Positions 10,521 through 22,499 are shown, numbered from the stretch's first letter. The stretch is DNA of 64,000 nt from Ehretia macrophylla (GCA_037974665.1 CM075765.1:12457501-12521500); one strand, 5' to 3'. A program made the numbers and translations. Notes: generated by a model not told the origin, from the letters alone.

Positions 10521-12528
10521 TGTTGGGAATATGTATGCCCAAAAGACTACTAGCACATTATCATTGATATATCTGGATGTTTGCAATGAATAATTAATGT
10601 CATCTTACGTATATGAGCATATTTCTCTCTTATGTGGTTGACTATTATATATATGTGTATGTAAGGTCCTTGCTTCAAGTATTGACTTAGGTATGTGATG
10701 GTTATGTACGAAAGGTCTAAGTCATGGTTACTTGTCAAGCAGAACTATTTAGTCCACAACTAAGTAGTAGAGCTGGACACTCTGCTATGATAAAAGTTAT
10801 TGTGAATAAGTTCCCTTTACAATAAGGTGATATGTCTTGATCATAGATAGGGTTCCAGACTTACTTCACTTATGCATGTGTATGCATTGAATGGGCCACC
10901 ATAGGTGTAATACTCTAAATATGTACTATCTAAGGAATAGATCACCTATACCTACAAACTTCTAAGTGGGTCAGTGCTATTAATCATGAGCATATATGGA
11001 TAAATTGACACAGTCAAGTTCTTTCACTTTGATTCACTATAGGTGAGATCTTATATATGAGTCAACAACTATGTGACTTGGGTGTTTGGACTTGGTTAGA
11101 AGGGACATGCATATGCAATAAGGAATCTATGCATTAATCATTCCCTTAGAATGATCCAGGTTGATTATCTTGAATTTGTGCAGAGTAATACATGATGTAT
11201 TGGTTGTTACACTTGTAGGTCGTTCCCTTGGTCAACTGGATAACTTCCATAGGATGGTTAGATTATGTGTTAGAGGTTCTAAGAAGAAAAGATATAGTCT
11301 AAGAGGTGATAGTACAAATTGTTAAACATGTCTTAGCTATGAGTGAGTATAGAGGGGCAGCATGGTCATTATCACTTAGTTGGTTTAAAGACTGAGCGTC
11401 ATGTATTATTAACTAACTCTTATTCGTACAGTAATTATCTTGGAGTGCATTCGTAGTCTTTTAGTGGAATAAACTAGGTTAAAATGGCAAAATATTGTTG
11501 GAAAACTAGAAAGGGTATTTTGGTCATTTTCAATGGAAGGGTAATTATGTCTTTGGTCCCCCTTTTAGCCATTTTCCTTATAAGTGTCTTTACTAAAATA
11601 AGGAATTGCTATATTGAGAGATGATTTTATCTATTGACAATTAGAAGTCATAAATAAACTTTCCATTTGTGGAAGAAGTTTTTATTTTGACAGTTGACTG
11701 AATTTTTGATTAATTAATTAAAAAAAAAATAATAATTAAAGTCTTAAAGGCTATTAAGTATTTAAGATAATTTTTTCAAGCTTGGAGAAAAGTTATATTC
11801 TTAAATAGTAGACTAGATTTGAACTTGAATTATTTAGAATTAATTAATTAAATTGGATAGAGCTTAAGGGTTAAGCCATAGGCTTAACATGCGGACCAAG
11901 GACCTGGATGCATGGGCTAGGCATCCCATGTGGGTCCTAGGTGTGTGGTATGGCCTAATATGCTAAGCCAGACTGAACGCAAGGTGTAAAAATATTTCTA
12001 TTATATTTTGGAATTAGAGGATAATTCAAAATCCTAATCCTTTAATCTTTTGGATTTTGATTAAGACAGAATTACCTTGCATATTTTTACCTATATAAAA
12101 GCCTCTACCCTAAGCTCTACAATTGCACCATTTCTTTTGAGATCTCTCTCTCTCTACGAGTAAGCTTCAACTCTTTGAAAAAACTCGAAATAGTTTTTCT
12201 TTTAGTTTAGTTTAGCAAGATTGAGTTCCACAACTTGATCAACACTTAAGTTGGGATTTGGGATAGAAAGAAAGATCAAAGTTGAGGAGCAGAAACTATA
12301 CCAGGCATGTGGAGCTTCTCATTCAGTAAGGTGAAGTTTTTTTTGTTTGTTCTTCATGATAAGGTATTCCGGAAAACTTTATTTGCTTTTAAAATTAAAC
12401 TATGAACTGTTTAGATATTGAACTAGCTATTTCATGCTTTATTTGTTTTAAAGATCTATGCATGAATGTTTATGCCTTATTCTTGTTAATTATAAAATTT
12501 GATTCATGCGATATAACGTTTTCCTTCA
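10521..12528. mobile_element. Solo LTR, 2.0 kb, TSD GTCCT
   Basis: The unit begins TGTTGGGAAT and ends CGTTTTCCTTCA (TG...CA), and is flanked by perfect 5-bp repeats GTCCT (10516-10520 and 12529-12533). It contains a promoter-like CCTATATAAAAGCC near 12090 followed by a CT-rich leader, as LTRs do. No internal region or second LTR is present. This is the usual product of unequal recombination between two LTRs. The TATA order suggests the plus strand. The family was not identified. Confidence 0.85.
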
Positions 12529-12533
12529 GTCCT

Positions 12534-13079
12534 AACTTATCAACTCCAAATACCTAAGAAACAGAGCTATTGACCTATAACCTAGGATCTCACCCATGGT
12601 AACTTAAAGTACAAAAACCTACCTTCATCAATTCATCCATATATGCTCAAGATAAAAGAGAATTTGCCACTTAGTAGCTACAAGTATTTTTGATCTCCGT
12701 GCATTCTTTGATAGTATTGTTCCAGAGATCACACCTATGGTGGTCCTATTCAATGCGTGATACTTTTCCTAAGGAGACAAGTCTAAAAAGCCCTTCAATG
12801 TACCAATGTAAGTCACCCTACATATTAGGAGATTTTCTTACTATATTCTTAAGAAAGTGAAGTGTCTAACTTTACTATCTAATATGAACAAAGTTTATGA
12901 TTCAAGTAGGCAAAACTTAAACCTTATGTACAAAATCACTACGTACCTAATCAGTCTCTTATTTGAACCAATTTGCCTTAAACATACACTCACACATACA
13001 AGAAAAAAGTGAAATTACGCTCACTAAAGAAACTTATCTATTAACTGAAATATCCAAATATAACGATGGCTTAGTGATG
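12534..13079. other. Non-coding
   Basis: No gene or repeat structure that I can support. Confidence 0.45.
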
Positions 13080-14457
13080 TGACTGTATTTACAGTACTCA
13101 AACCTTTGTATTTGTATTGTATTTGTATATTAACTTTGGAATAAATACAACACTTTGATACTTTCGATGCAATGTAAAAAAATACCAAAAAGTGGAAAAA
13201 CAAACCCGAAACGTTCCAAAATACAAGTCAAGAAGTGAATAATGGGGAAACACGAGAACCGGTGGAAAAATGGAGATTGTAGAGTCAAAATTTGGTTGAC
13301 ACTAGCGTATAATAAGACTCGGAATGCTGAAAATAGCCCAGAAATGCCTAGGTCAACGCTCGGTCAAAGTTTAGTCAAAAGTCAAAATTCCAGCCCAAAA
13401 AGTCAACAAAAGGGCGCTCGAGTGCCCTTCATGAAAAATTCTACCGCCTTCTCGAAGAAAACACGTGTTGCAAAATCAACATTGGAGCAGAAGCGCGCTC
13501 GAGCGCGCCTCACTGGCGCTCGAGAGCGTCTCACTGGCGCTTGAGCGTGCCTCAAAGAATCTTTCGAAAGAACGACGTGGCGCGCGGTGATTGGATGAAG
13601 AACAGAGGCGCTCGAGCACGCGAAACAAGAGCTCGAACGCATCTCTGATTTTTTGTCTATAAATAGCCTCCCTAATCCGAATTTAGTAATTAATTTTAGA
13701 ATATTATCAATATTTTTGGTATAATTTTGAGTTAATTCTAATTAGTTTTAATTTTAGTTTTAATTAATTAATTAGTAGTATTAATAGGATACGGTGGAAG
13801 TCCCGCCTAAGTAGTTCTTATTCAGGGAAATTTTGCCAGCATAGCTACTTTTAGGGCGAAATCCGATCCAATTAGTTTTTATTCGTGGAAATTTCTTCCC
13901 AAATAATTTTTAATAGAAAAGTTCTTATTCGAGGGAAATTAGTTCCGCCCGAATAGCTATTTTACATTAGACCTCTGCTCAAATTTTGAGAATCAGAAAT
14001 ACGCGTTCGTCAATATGGGGGAGCCTTTCTTGACTCTCTTTTATTTACAGAATTCGTATTTATTTATGTCTGAGTAGATTGATATCTAGGGGAGAATATT
14101 GTAAATGATAGTTTTTTAATATACGGTCTCGGATTCGGATTATACGTTTTAAATGCAATATATGACTTGTTTTAATTCAATATTGTCTTTCATACGTAAT
14201 GCTTTTCAATAGATGATATGATTGCTTTACTATTAATTTGTCTTTCATAATGTAATGCTTTTAGGTAGATGTTATGATTGCTTTACTTTCGTGGCATGTA
14301 TCCATGCTTTAAAACTAAATCAAATAACTTGACAACCTTAAATTCCATGAACTATAAGTTTTATCATAGTTCTAGACCAATAAGGAGAAGTTGATTGCTT
14401 AGTTGAAATAGACATTTTACACCAGGTTGCAAGGACAGTTCCATACTATAGCTGTAC
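13080..14457 (+). mobile_element. 5' LTR of Athila-like element, first part (left edge uncertain)
   Basis: With 22033-22475 this forms a candidate 5' LTR of about 1.8 kb ending in CGCATCA just before an Athila-type primer-binding site. It contains a TATA box (CTATAAATAGCC near 13660) and a GC-rich palindromic repeat block upstream of it. The TSD of the inserted gag-only element (TGTAC) occupies 14453-14457. The left edge is set at a TG at 13080 by guess, because no 3' LTR is left for comparison. Confidence 0.5.
13410..13645. repeat. GCGCTCGAGCGC-type palindromic repeats
   Basis: At least six variants of GGCGCTCGAGCGCGCCTC occur in about 230 bp, spaced about 20 bp apart in the middle. Each carries an XhoI-like CTCGAG centre or a C-to-T derivative such as CTTGAG. 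The block stands out as GC-rich in an AT-rich region and sits just upstream of the LTR TATA box. Confidence 0.75.
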
Positions 14458-17105
14458 TGTCACGCCCCAACTCGACCCCACCTACAATCAGTCAGGACGC
14501 AACGGGATTTCGGCAGTATAACGACAGTAAATAGAATACCTAGGTTCTAAACCAACCTCATTAATAACATTAAACATCCAATTCCATAACCATACAAACA
14601 ACAACTCCTCACCAGCATAACAACACACAACATAACCGTAATATACAATAATCAGTCCTCGTTATCTGCTTCCGTTCCAACATAACATACAATACCTCAA
14701 CCTTATCATACATTTCAAAAATAAGTTCAGACCCATCTAACAACTTAACCATAGATAAAAGAAGCTGCTAGAATAGTAACAACTAATTTATATTCTTTTC
14801 AGCATCCTATACAACAAGAACTATAAAGCCTAGAAAAGGCTACTAAGCTAATATACATGATAAATAACAGCACAGAATCACGGATAAGACTCTGGAACAT
14901 ATGACTCGTCCACGTAAGGCACATTTTCCTCCTCAGAAGGCACGTACCCGTAATCCGGCTTTGCAACACCTGTAAGCATGCAATAATAGAGAGTGAGCTT
15001 ATATAAATAAGCCCAGTGAGGATCCGATAGATCTCGAGCAAGGTTTACTAAACTCCTTGGAATAATCATTTGAATCAGTAAACACACAATGAACATCAAT
15101 AATCATTATAAATGCAACAATAGTAATAACTGTAAACACACAATAAGGATACGATACATTTGCTGATGAAGCCCCATACACCAATTCCATGCTCAACAAC
15201 TCCTCCAAACTCAATGACATAATCCTGAGGTACCTTGACCTAGACCCACACCCCATGGCCTCTCCGCCCATGCGAGATAGGGATTAGCCATGATAACTGT
15301 GCCCGCAGCCCAGGATGCCTCCCGAGGTGACACAACATTATCAAAGCTCACAACAATGAGACTTAACATAAATAAACCGAGAGATCAGCAACAAAAGTGC
15401 CCGATTCCCGTATTCAATAATCAATCAATAATATGAGAGATCAGCAACAAAAGTGCCCGATTCTCGTATTCAATAATAAATAAATAAACTAGGAGATCAG
15501 CAACAAAAGTGTCCGATTCCCGTACTCAATAATAAATAAATAAACTGGAGATCAGTAACAAAAGTGTCCGATTCCCGTATTCAATAATCAATCAATAAAC
15601 TGGGAGATCAACAACAAAAGTGCCCGATTCCCGTAATCAATAATAATCAATATAACATCAATATAACATCAATATTTAATTAAACAACAAATGACTAAGT
15701 TAGATGACAAAGTAGGCCATCCAACTTAACATGCATGAAACACGTAATCTAACCCTAGTCTAACCATTAACAACTCACAATTCAATCACTCAAACACACC
15801 CAATTATCTAAAGGCTCAATTCAACAATTTAAAGAAAGACAACCTAAACTTCAAATAATCATATCTTACATTTTACTAATCCAAACAACTCCAAATCAGT
15901 TTCAAACACTCACCCATTCAATCAACTACATTAGCCCCCTTGGAAACCAACCAAAACACATCCAAATCATGCCCAATAACCCTAAAACCCTAGTGTATCA
16001 TGGCTGAAATTTTTGGATTTTGGCACAGACATCACAATCGAAAATTCGGCATTACAACGGCGCTACCACGTAATTATCAATCTTTTAGAAATCGACGGCA
16101 ATCGATTCCGATCAACACAACTCAATATATTCAACATTCAACAAATTAATCAACTTTAAATACCCGAAAAATAATAAATAAGCTACATCCGTTCAAATCT
16201 CGTAGTATTGCATATAAATGATCCCTAGCATGCATGGAGCAATAATCTAACATCAGATTAACATTCTAACGGTTAGATATTCAATTCTACGCAAAAACAC
16301 AAAAGATGAGTTTTGAGATCTAGAATTTTTCTCTCACCTTTGATGCAAACCAAGGCTAGAAATAGGTAGAATGGATGCCCAACAAGCAAAATCAAGTTTT
16401 GAATGAAGTGATTTGGCCTTGAAATGAAGTTTTTATGTGAAAATTACTTTGAAAAACCTTGAAAATGCTCTTATTCTTCCTCCTCCTTGAACTCACTGTT
16501 TTGTGTGTGTTTTGTGGTGTTTTTTGCTTGTTTTAATGTGTGTAACTACTTATGAGCAAGGTGGTCAACATTTAAATGAAAGTCAAAGTTAAAAACTTAG
16601 TATTTTTAGTGTTTTCTTATCTTTAAATGCATTTTCTTGATCACCAATACTCAAAACAATTATGCAACACCCAAGTTATCTCAAGTGGGTTATTTTTAGG
16701 TGACAAGAAGTTTTACAATCAAATAATTCTACCCGAGTCGGCTTATAACTCGATTTTCGCAAAAGTCGGTGTAAAAACCCTAATAAATTCCTAAGCCGAT
16801 TTTAAAACCGTTTTCATCAAACACATGTCTATTAAAGTCCATGGACTAGGTCTAGAAGGGTTAAAAAGACCAGTTTCAAAATTTTAGCGAACGTGTTTCG
16901 AAAATAGTATTCACTAAAAATCGACGATAAAATTTCTGACTCCGTTTTTTATGAAAATTTCATGAATGCACATTTAGCATGTTCTAAGAGTATTGATATC
17001 AAAATTATCACATTCTAAGTCATGTAGCACATAGACAGGTCAATTCATGCAAAACGAGAATAAAACACGCAAAGCGAGATAAGGTCAAAAATTTGGGGTT
17101 TCACA
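14458..17105 (-). repeat. 3' LTR of gag-only element
   Basis: On the plus strand it runs from TGTCACGCCCC to GGGGTTTCACA; in element orientation it starts TGTGAAACCCC and ends GGGGCGTGACA. It is very similar to 19390-22027; most of the length difference is one extra ATAACATCAAT-type unit near 15655. It carries five copies of a 56-bp tandem unit. ORFs inside repeat in both LTRs and are not genes. Confidence 0.93.
15381..15655. repeat. Five tandem 56-bp units in the 3' LTR
   Basis: Units begin GAGATCAGCAACAAAAGTG and end with an ATAAATAAAT-like spacer. Starts are at 15381, 15437, 15493, 15548 and 15604, a period of 55-56 bp. The same array is in the other LTR (20313-20585). Confidence 0.9.
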
Positions 17106-17119
17106 TTCTCCCCTCCTTA
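17106..17119 (-). promoter_or_regulatory. Polypurine tract of gag-only element
   Basis: On the minus strand the bases next to the 3' LTR read AAGGAGGGGAGAA, a purine tract suited to priming plus-strand DNA synthesis. Just upstream is AATTGCGAGGACGCAATTG, which recurs in the LARD at 47712-47752. In related autonomous elements a similar stretch encodes the last codons of pol, so it is probably a relic of pol. Confidence 0.8.
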
Positions 17120-17129
17120 AAACAATTGC

Positions 17130-17625
17130 GTCCTCGCAATTCTGCATCGATCCCAAGACAAACTCAGGTGCTGACTCAAACATACTGATTGAAAGACCAA
17201 TTACTAAATTCCGAATACGAACCAAGAACACCAAGTAGGAACACCAAATAAGATCATCGAATAAAAATCCCCATACAAGAAGCTTAAATAGGAACGCTGA
17301 ATAAGAACACTGACTAGAATTTCTGAATAAGAATCTCAAATAAATTACCGAAGAAGAACGCCAAACATAGATCCCGTAATAGAGTACCAATCAAGAATAC
17401 CAATTGAGAACTTCGAACAAGATCACCAAGCGAGAATACCAAATAATAATCCCAATATAAGAACTCCGGATAATACCGTATCAGAATTCCACATACGAAT
17501 ACCGCATAGAAAATACCATAGAAGATGTCCAAAGAAGTATGCTGAATAAGAACCTCCATACAGAAATCTCGAGGAAGAATGCCGTATAAAATCACCAAAT
17601 AAGAATCCCAATAATCAATGTATAG
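17130..17625. repeat. Degenerate ~13-bp microrepeat block
   Basis: About 35 diverged units of the kind AGAAtnCCgAATA follow one another (for example GGAACACCAAATA, AGAATACCAATTG, AGAATCCCAATA). The usual spacing is 12-14 bp. The block fills nearly all DNA between the gag stop region and the polypurine tract. It opens no long reading frame, since the period is not a multiple of three. A similar block lies at the same place in the LARD (47835-48700). Confidence 0.7.
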
Positions 17626-17865
17626 TCATAAAGTAGCTTGACCCCTAATCGGAATTCCATATACCTCAGCGTCACCTACTACTTAGTCGCCAACTGATAT
17701 GATGCACATGCTAACTTTAATCGCATAAGGCAAACTTTCTACTTACATTTTAGCACGTTGCACTCAAGGAGGTATAATATTTAATTGGTTGAGAATAAGT
17801 AAGTTACCTTTCACCACTGCTGTCGCCTCTGGCAATTCCTCCAAGTCCACTACGTAGGCCCGAGC

Positions 17866-19113
17866 CTAAGCCCGCTGCTGCTGAGGTGTACTGCTTACAG
17901 GTCCACCCTGATAACCCTGGACTACTGGCTGACCCGTAGAACCCTGATACCTGGGACAATCCCTCGCCCGGTGTTGGTTGCTGCCGCAACCTAAACACGT
18001 CCCTGCCTTTCTTCGACAGTCGGCCTCCATATGGCCCTTACGTTTACAATAAACACACTGTAGCATCGGAGCACTGACACTGCCTCCTAAAGAACCAGAA
18101 GCTGAATAAGTAGCTGAACTAACCTGCTGCTGAGGTCTCACCACACTAGGCCTGTACTGACCCTGAGACTGGGCTGGCCTATACTGAGTCTGAACCTGAT
18201 ATGGCCCCTGCTGAAACTGAGGCCGATAGTAACTCTGCTGACCCTGTGGCCTATAAGAACCCTGCTGGGCTGGTGGCCTGTAGAAAACCTGCTGTACTGG
18301 AGGCCTATATATAACCTGCTGGCCCTGTGACTGATACGGCCTCTTACTAGGCTGACTAGAGACAATCTGATCCCTTTTCCTCTTCTCTAACCTAGAAGCT
18401 GCATCAAAAGCCTCAGTGAAGATATCATAGCGATTCAGAGCCATTGCATCTTGAATCTCGGGCCTCAATCCCAACATAAATCTACGGGTCTTCCTCTCCT
18501 CCACAGCTACAAACTCCGGTGCATACCGGGACAACCTAGTGAATGTAGCCTCATACTGAGCCACAGAAGAATCCCCCTGTACCAAAGACAGGAACTCAGC
18601 CTCTCTCCTCTCCCGTGCAACCCTCGGGACATACTTATCCCTAAAAGCAGTCAGAAAGGCATCCCAAACATACGGAACACCCCGGGTCTCCCAACTGGCT
18701 CTTAGAGTGCGCCACCACTCCTCTGCCTCATCATCAAGCAAATAGACAGCAGAAGTCACCTTCCTCTCATCAGTGTACCCGAGAGGATCAAAAATTTTCT
18801 CTAACTTACTAATCCACGACTCGGCCTTCCTATCATCAGGCTCTCCCTGAAATCTAGGAGGATAGTACCCCAGAAACTCCTTCATAGTACCTCGACCGTG
18901 ATTACCACCCTGTACATTCTGTATCTGGGCCTGCAATGCCTGAGTCTGAGCAGCCTGACCCGCTAACAACTGGGCCTGTCCAGCCATCAAATCTGCAATC
19001 CGATCCATTGCTGCCCCTAACCTATCATCACCCCTATCACGGCCCTGTGCCACACTACCAGGAACCTCATCTACTATCTCGGGCCTACCACGAGTCCTCG
19101 GTCTACCGGCCAT
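17866..19113 (-). CDS. gag: Gag polyprotein of non-autonomous Del/Tekay-like element
   Basis: 415-aa capsid/nucleocapsid protein, intact. I chose the ATG at 19113 (MAGRPRTRGRP) because the extension up to 19176 is AT-rich and low-complexity. Residues ~45-75 are a Gln/Ala-rich coil. Residues ~90-240 are a Retrotrans_gag domain with FLGYYPPRFQGEPD, EWWRTLRASWE and FRDKYVP-type motifs. Then comes a Gln/Pro/Tyr repeat region (RPPVQQVFYRPPAQQG and similar). Two CCHC zinc knuckles follow, CVYCKRKGHMEADC and CLGCGSNQHRARDC, both with all metal ligands. The family role is assembly of the virus-like particle around element RNA in the cytoplasm. No pol follows, so enzymes would have to come in trans. 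The undamaged frame fits recent activity or selection on gag. Confidence 0.93.
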   Translation of the reverse strand: MAGRPRTRGRPEIVDEVPGSVAQGRDRGDDRLGAAMDRIADLMAGQAQLLAGQAAQTQALQAQIQNVQGGNHGRGTMKEFLGYYPPRFQGEPDDRKAESWISKLEKIFDPLGYTDERKVTSAVYLLDDEAEEWWRTLRASWETRGVPYVWDAFLTAFRDKYVPRVARERREAEFLSLVQGDSSVAQYEATFTRLSRYAPEFVAVEERKTRRFMLGLRPEIQDAMALNRYDIFTEAFDAASRLEKRKRDQIVSSQPSKRPYQSQGQQVIYRPPVQQVFYRPPAQQGSYRPQGQQSYYRPQFQQGPYQVQTQYRPAQSQGQYRPSVVRPQQQVSSATYSASGSLGGSVSAPMLQCVYCKRKGHMEADCRRKAGTCLGCGSNQHRARDCPRYQGSTGQPVVQGYQGGPVSSTPQQQRA

Positions 19114-19368
19114 CGTACTAATCAAAGAGTTAGCACAGTTATAGCACGTAAACAGGTTATAAACAATTATTAACACCTAAACAACAAACTCATATAAAAC
19201 ACATAAACAAATTGATCACATAATCACATAAGCACTAAATCACATAATCACTTAATCACTTAATCATTTAATCATATTAACACATATTTCACTTTTCTTT
19301 CACTTCATACATACTTGCATGCTTAGACCACTACCCACATTCCGAGGATACCCCGGCTGACAGCTAAT

Positions 19369-19383
19369 CAAGCTCTGATACCA
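19369..19383 (-). promoter_or_regulatory. Primer-binding site (initiator tRNA-Met type)
   Basis: The minus strand reads TGGTATCAGAGCTTG six bases inside the 5' LTR edge at 19390. This is the standard complement of the plant initiator tRNA-Met 3' end and fixes the element's orientation. Confidence 0.9.
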
Positions 19384-19389
19384 CTTAAA

Positions 19390-22027
19390 TGTCAAGCCCC
19401 AACTCGACCCCACCTACAATCAGTCAGGACGCAACGGGATTTCGGCAGTATAACGACAGTAAATAGAATACCTAGGTTCTAAACCAACCTCATTAATAAC
19501 ATTAAACATTCAATTCCATAACCATACAAACAACAACTCCTCACCAGCATAACAACACACAACATAACCGTAATATACAATAATCAGTCTTCGTTATCTG
19601 CCTCCGTTCCAACATAACATACAATACCTCAACCTTATCATACATTTCAAAAATAAGTTCAGACCCATCTAACAACTTAACCATAGACAAAAGAAGCTGC
19701 TAGAATAGTAACAACTAATTTATATTCTTTTCAGCATCCTATACAACAAGAACTATAAAGCATAGAAAAGGCTACTAAGCTAATATAAATGATAAATAAC
19801 AGCACAGAATCACGGATAAGACTCTGGAACATATGACTCGTCCACGTAAGGCACATTTTCCTCCTCAGAAGGCACGTACCCGTAATCCGGCTTTGCAACA
19901 CCTGTAAGCATGCAATAATAGAGAGTGAGCTTATATAAATAAGCCCAGTGAGGATCTGATAGATCTCGAGCAAGGTCTACTAAACTCCTTGGAATAATCC
20001 TTTGAGTCAGTAAACACACAATGAACATCAATAATCATTATAAATGCAACAATAGTAATAACTGTAAACACACAATAAGGATACGATACATTTGCTGATG
20101 AAGCCCCATACACCAATTCCATGCTCAACAACTCCTCCAAACTCAATGACACAATCCTGAGGTACCTTGACCTAGACCCACACCCCATGGCCTCTCCGCC
20201 CATGCGAGATAGGGATTAGCCATGATAATTGTGCTCGCAGCCCAGGATGCCTCCCGAGATGACACAACATTATCAAAGCTCACAACAATGAGACTTAACA
20301 TAAATAAACCGAGAGATCAGCAACAAAAGTGCCCGATTCCCGTATTCAATAATCAATCAATAATCTGAGAGATCAGCAACAAAAGTGCCCGATTCTCGTA
20401 TTCAATAATAAATAAATAAACTAGGAGATCAGCAACAAAAGTGCCCGATTCCCGTACTCAATAATAAATAAATAAACTGGGAGATCAGTAACAAAAGTGC
20501 CCGATTCCCGTATTCAATAATCAATCAATAAACTGGGAGATTAACAACAAAAGTGCCCGATTCCCGTAATCAATAATAATCAATATAACATCAATATTTA
20601 ATTAAACAACAAACGACTAAGTTAGATGACAAAGTAGGCCATCCAACTTAACATGCATGAAACACGTAATCTAACCCTAGTCTAACCATTAACAACTCAC
20701 AATTCAATCACTCAAACACACCCAATCATCTAAAGGCTCAATTCAACAATTTAAAGAAAGACAACCTAAACTTCAAATAATCATATCTTACATTTTACTA
20801 ATCCAAACAACTCCAAATCAGTTTCAAACACTCACCCATTCAATCAACTACATTAGCCCCCTTGGAAACCAACCAAAACACATCCAAATCATGCCCAATA
20901 ACCCTAAAACCCTAGTGTATCATGGCTGAAATTTCTGGATTTTGGCACGGACATCACAATCGAAAATTTGGCATTACAACGGCGCTACCACGTAATTATC
21001 AATCTTTTAGAAATCGACGGCAATCGATTCCGATCAACACAACTCAATATATTCAACATTCAACAAATTAATCAACTTTAAATACCCGAAAAATAATAAA
21101 TAAGCTACATCCGTTCAAATCTCGTAGTATTTCATATAAATGATCCCTAGCATGCATGGAGCAATAATCTAATATCAGATTAACATTATAACGGTTAGAT
21201 ATTCAATTCTACGCAAAAATACAAAAGATGAGCTTTGAGATCTAGAATTTTTCTCTCACCTTTGATGCAAACCAAGGCTAGAAATAGGTAGAATGGATGC
21301 CCAACAAGCAAAATCAAGTTTTGAATGAAATGATTTGGCCTTGAAATGAAGTTTTTATGTGAAAATTACTTTGAAAAACCTTGAAAATGCTCTTATTCTT
21401 CCTCCTCCTTGAACTCATGGTTTTGTGTGTGTTTTGTGGTGTTTTTTGCTTGTTTTAATGTGTGTAACTACTTATGAGCAAGGTGGTCAACATTTAAATA
21501 AAAGTCAAAGTTAAAAACTTAGTATTTTTAGTGTTTTCTTGTCTTTAAATGCATTTTCTTGATCACCAATGCTCAAAACAATTATGCAACACCCAAGTTA
21601 TCTCAAGTGGGTTATTTTTAGGTGACAAGAAGTTTTACAATTAAACAATTCTACCCGAGTCGGCTTATAACTCAATTTTCGCAAAAGTCGGTGTAAAAAC
21701 CCTAATAAATTCCTAAGCCGATTTTAAAACCGTTTTCATCAAACACAAGTCTATTAAAGTCCATGGATTAGGTCTAGAAGGGTTAAAAAGACCAGTTTCA
21801 AAATTTTAGCGGACGTGTTTCGAAAATACTATTCACTAAAAATCGACGATAAAATTTCTGACTCTGTTTTTGATGAAAATTTTATGAATGCACATTTAGC
21901 ATGTTCTAAGAGTATTGATATCAAAATTATCACATTCTAAGTCATGTAGCACATAGACAGGTCAATTCATGCAAAACGAGAATAAAACACGCAAAGTGAG
22001 ATAAGGTCAAAAATTTGGGGTTTCACA
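19390..22027 (-). repeat. 5' LTR of gag-only element
   Basis: Mate of 14458-17105, 2638 bp, TG...CA in element orientation. It drives the minus-strand gag. It includes the five-unit 56-bp tandem array at 20313-20585. Confidence 0.93.
20313..20585. repeat. Five tandem 56-bp units in the 5' LTR
   Basis: Same array as 15381-15655; units differ by a few transitions (for example TGTCCGATT there, TGCCCGATT here). Confidence 0.9.
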
Positions 22028-22032
22028 TGTAC

Positions 22033-22475
22033 GCTTGTAGATGAAACACCACCGACATCAGAGTTAATAATCAGGATTTTAAGAGGCTAAGATAATTGAC
22101 TAGGTTAATGCTTGCAGCTTAACCCTTGCATAAAATTAGATAATCCTGAATACCGAGCCTAGATTAATTGCCTCATTTACATATTTAACCCCTAGATCAC
22201 TACTTCTCGTATCCCACTAATACTTAGTATAGCTTAGATAATTTAGTTAGTCTAATTTAGTTTATATTTTTTCCACGTTACTCAAACCCACCTTGCAATT
22301 TGTCACTTAAGCGCTTTAACATTTTCACATTACTTCACTAGCTAACTAACGAGCTTCCCTGTGGAATTCGACTCCGCACTCAAAGCACACTACACTACAT
22401 GATCTGTGCACTTGCGGGTTATTAAAACTTGGTCATTTTGTAACTATTTATAACGCACCGATTTAATACGCATCA
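22033..22475 (+). mobile_element. 5' LTR of Athila-like element, second part
   Basis: Continues 13080-14457 after the inserted gag-only element. It contains CCCTGTGGAATTCGACTCCG and a GCGGGTTATTAAAA-like stretch and ends CGCATCA, all familiar from the 3' part of Athila LTRs. It is followed six bases later by the primer-binding site. Confidence 0.7.
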
Positions 22476-22481
22476 AGTTTT

Positions 22482-22499
22482 TGGCGCCGTTGCTAGGGA
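22482..22499 (+). promoter_or_regulatory. Primer-binding site, tRNA-Asp type with two changes
   Basis: TGGCGCCGTTGCTAGGGA. The intact form at 60821 reads TGGCGCCGTTGCCGGGGA, the complement of a plant tRNA-Asp 3' end. A CG pair here has become TA, which fits deamination on both strands of a methylated CpG. Confidence 0.8.

Larger units (their letters stand above)
14458..22027 (-). mobile_element. Gag-only Del/Tekay-like LTR element (TR-GAG type), TSD TGTAC
   Basis: Full-length 7.57-kb element on the minus strand, flanked by perfect TGTAC repeats (14453-14457, 22028-22032). LTRs of 2648 and 2638 bp enclose only 2284 bp of internal DNA, with a gag gene and no protease, reverse transcriptase, RNase H or integrase. 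Its primer-binding site and polypurine tract are intact, so it should depend on enzymes from a relative. It sits inside the 5' LTR of an Athila-like element. Confidence 0.93.

Noticed and set aside
14799-15271. Overlapping minus-strand ORFs of 73-90 aa, repeated at 19731-20203
   Set aside because: They lie in the two LTRs of the gag-only element and show no domain.
18138-18365. Minus-strand ORF 'MSLVSLVRGRISHRASRLY...'
   Set aside because: It is an alternative frame of the repetitive Gln/Pro part of gag.
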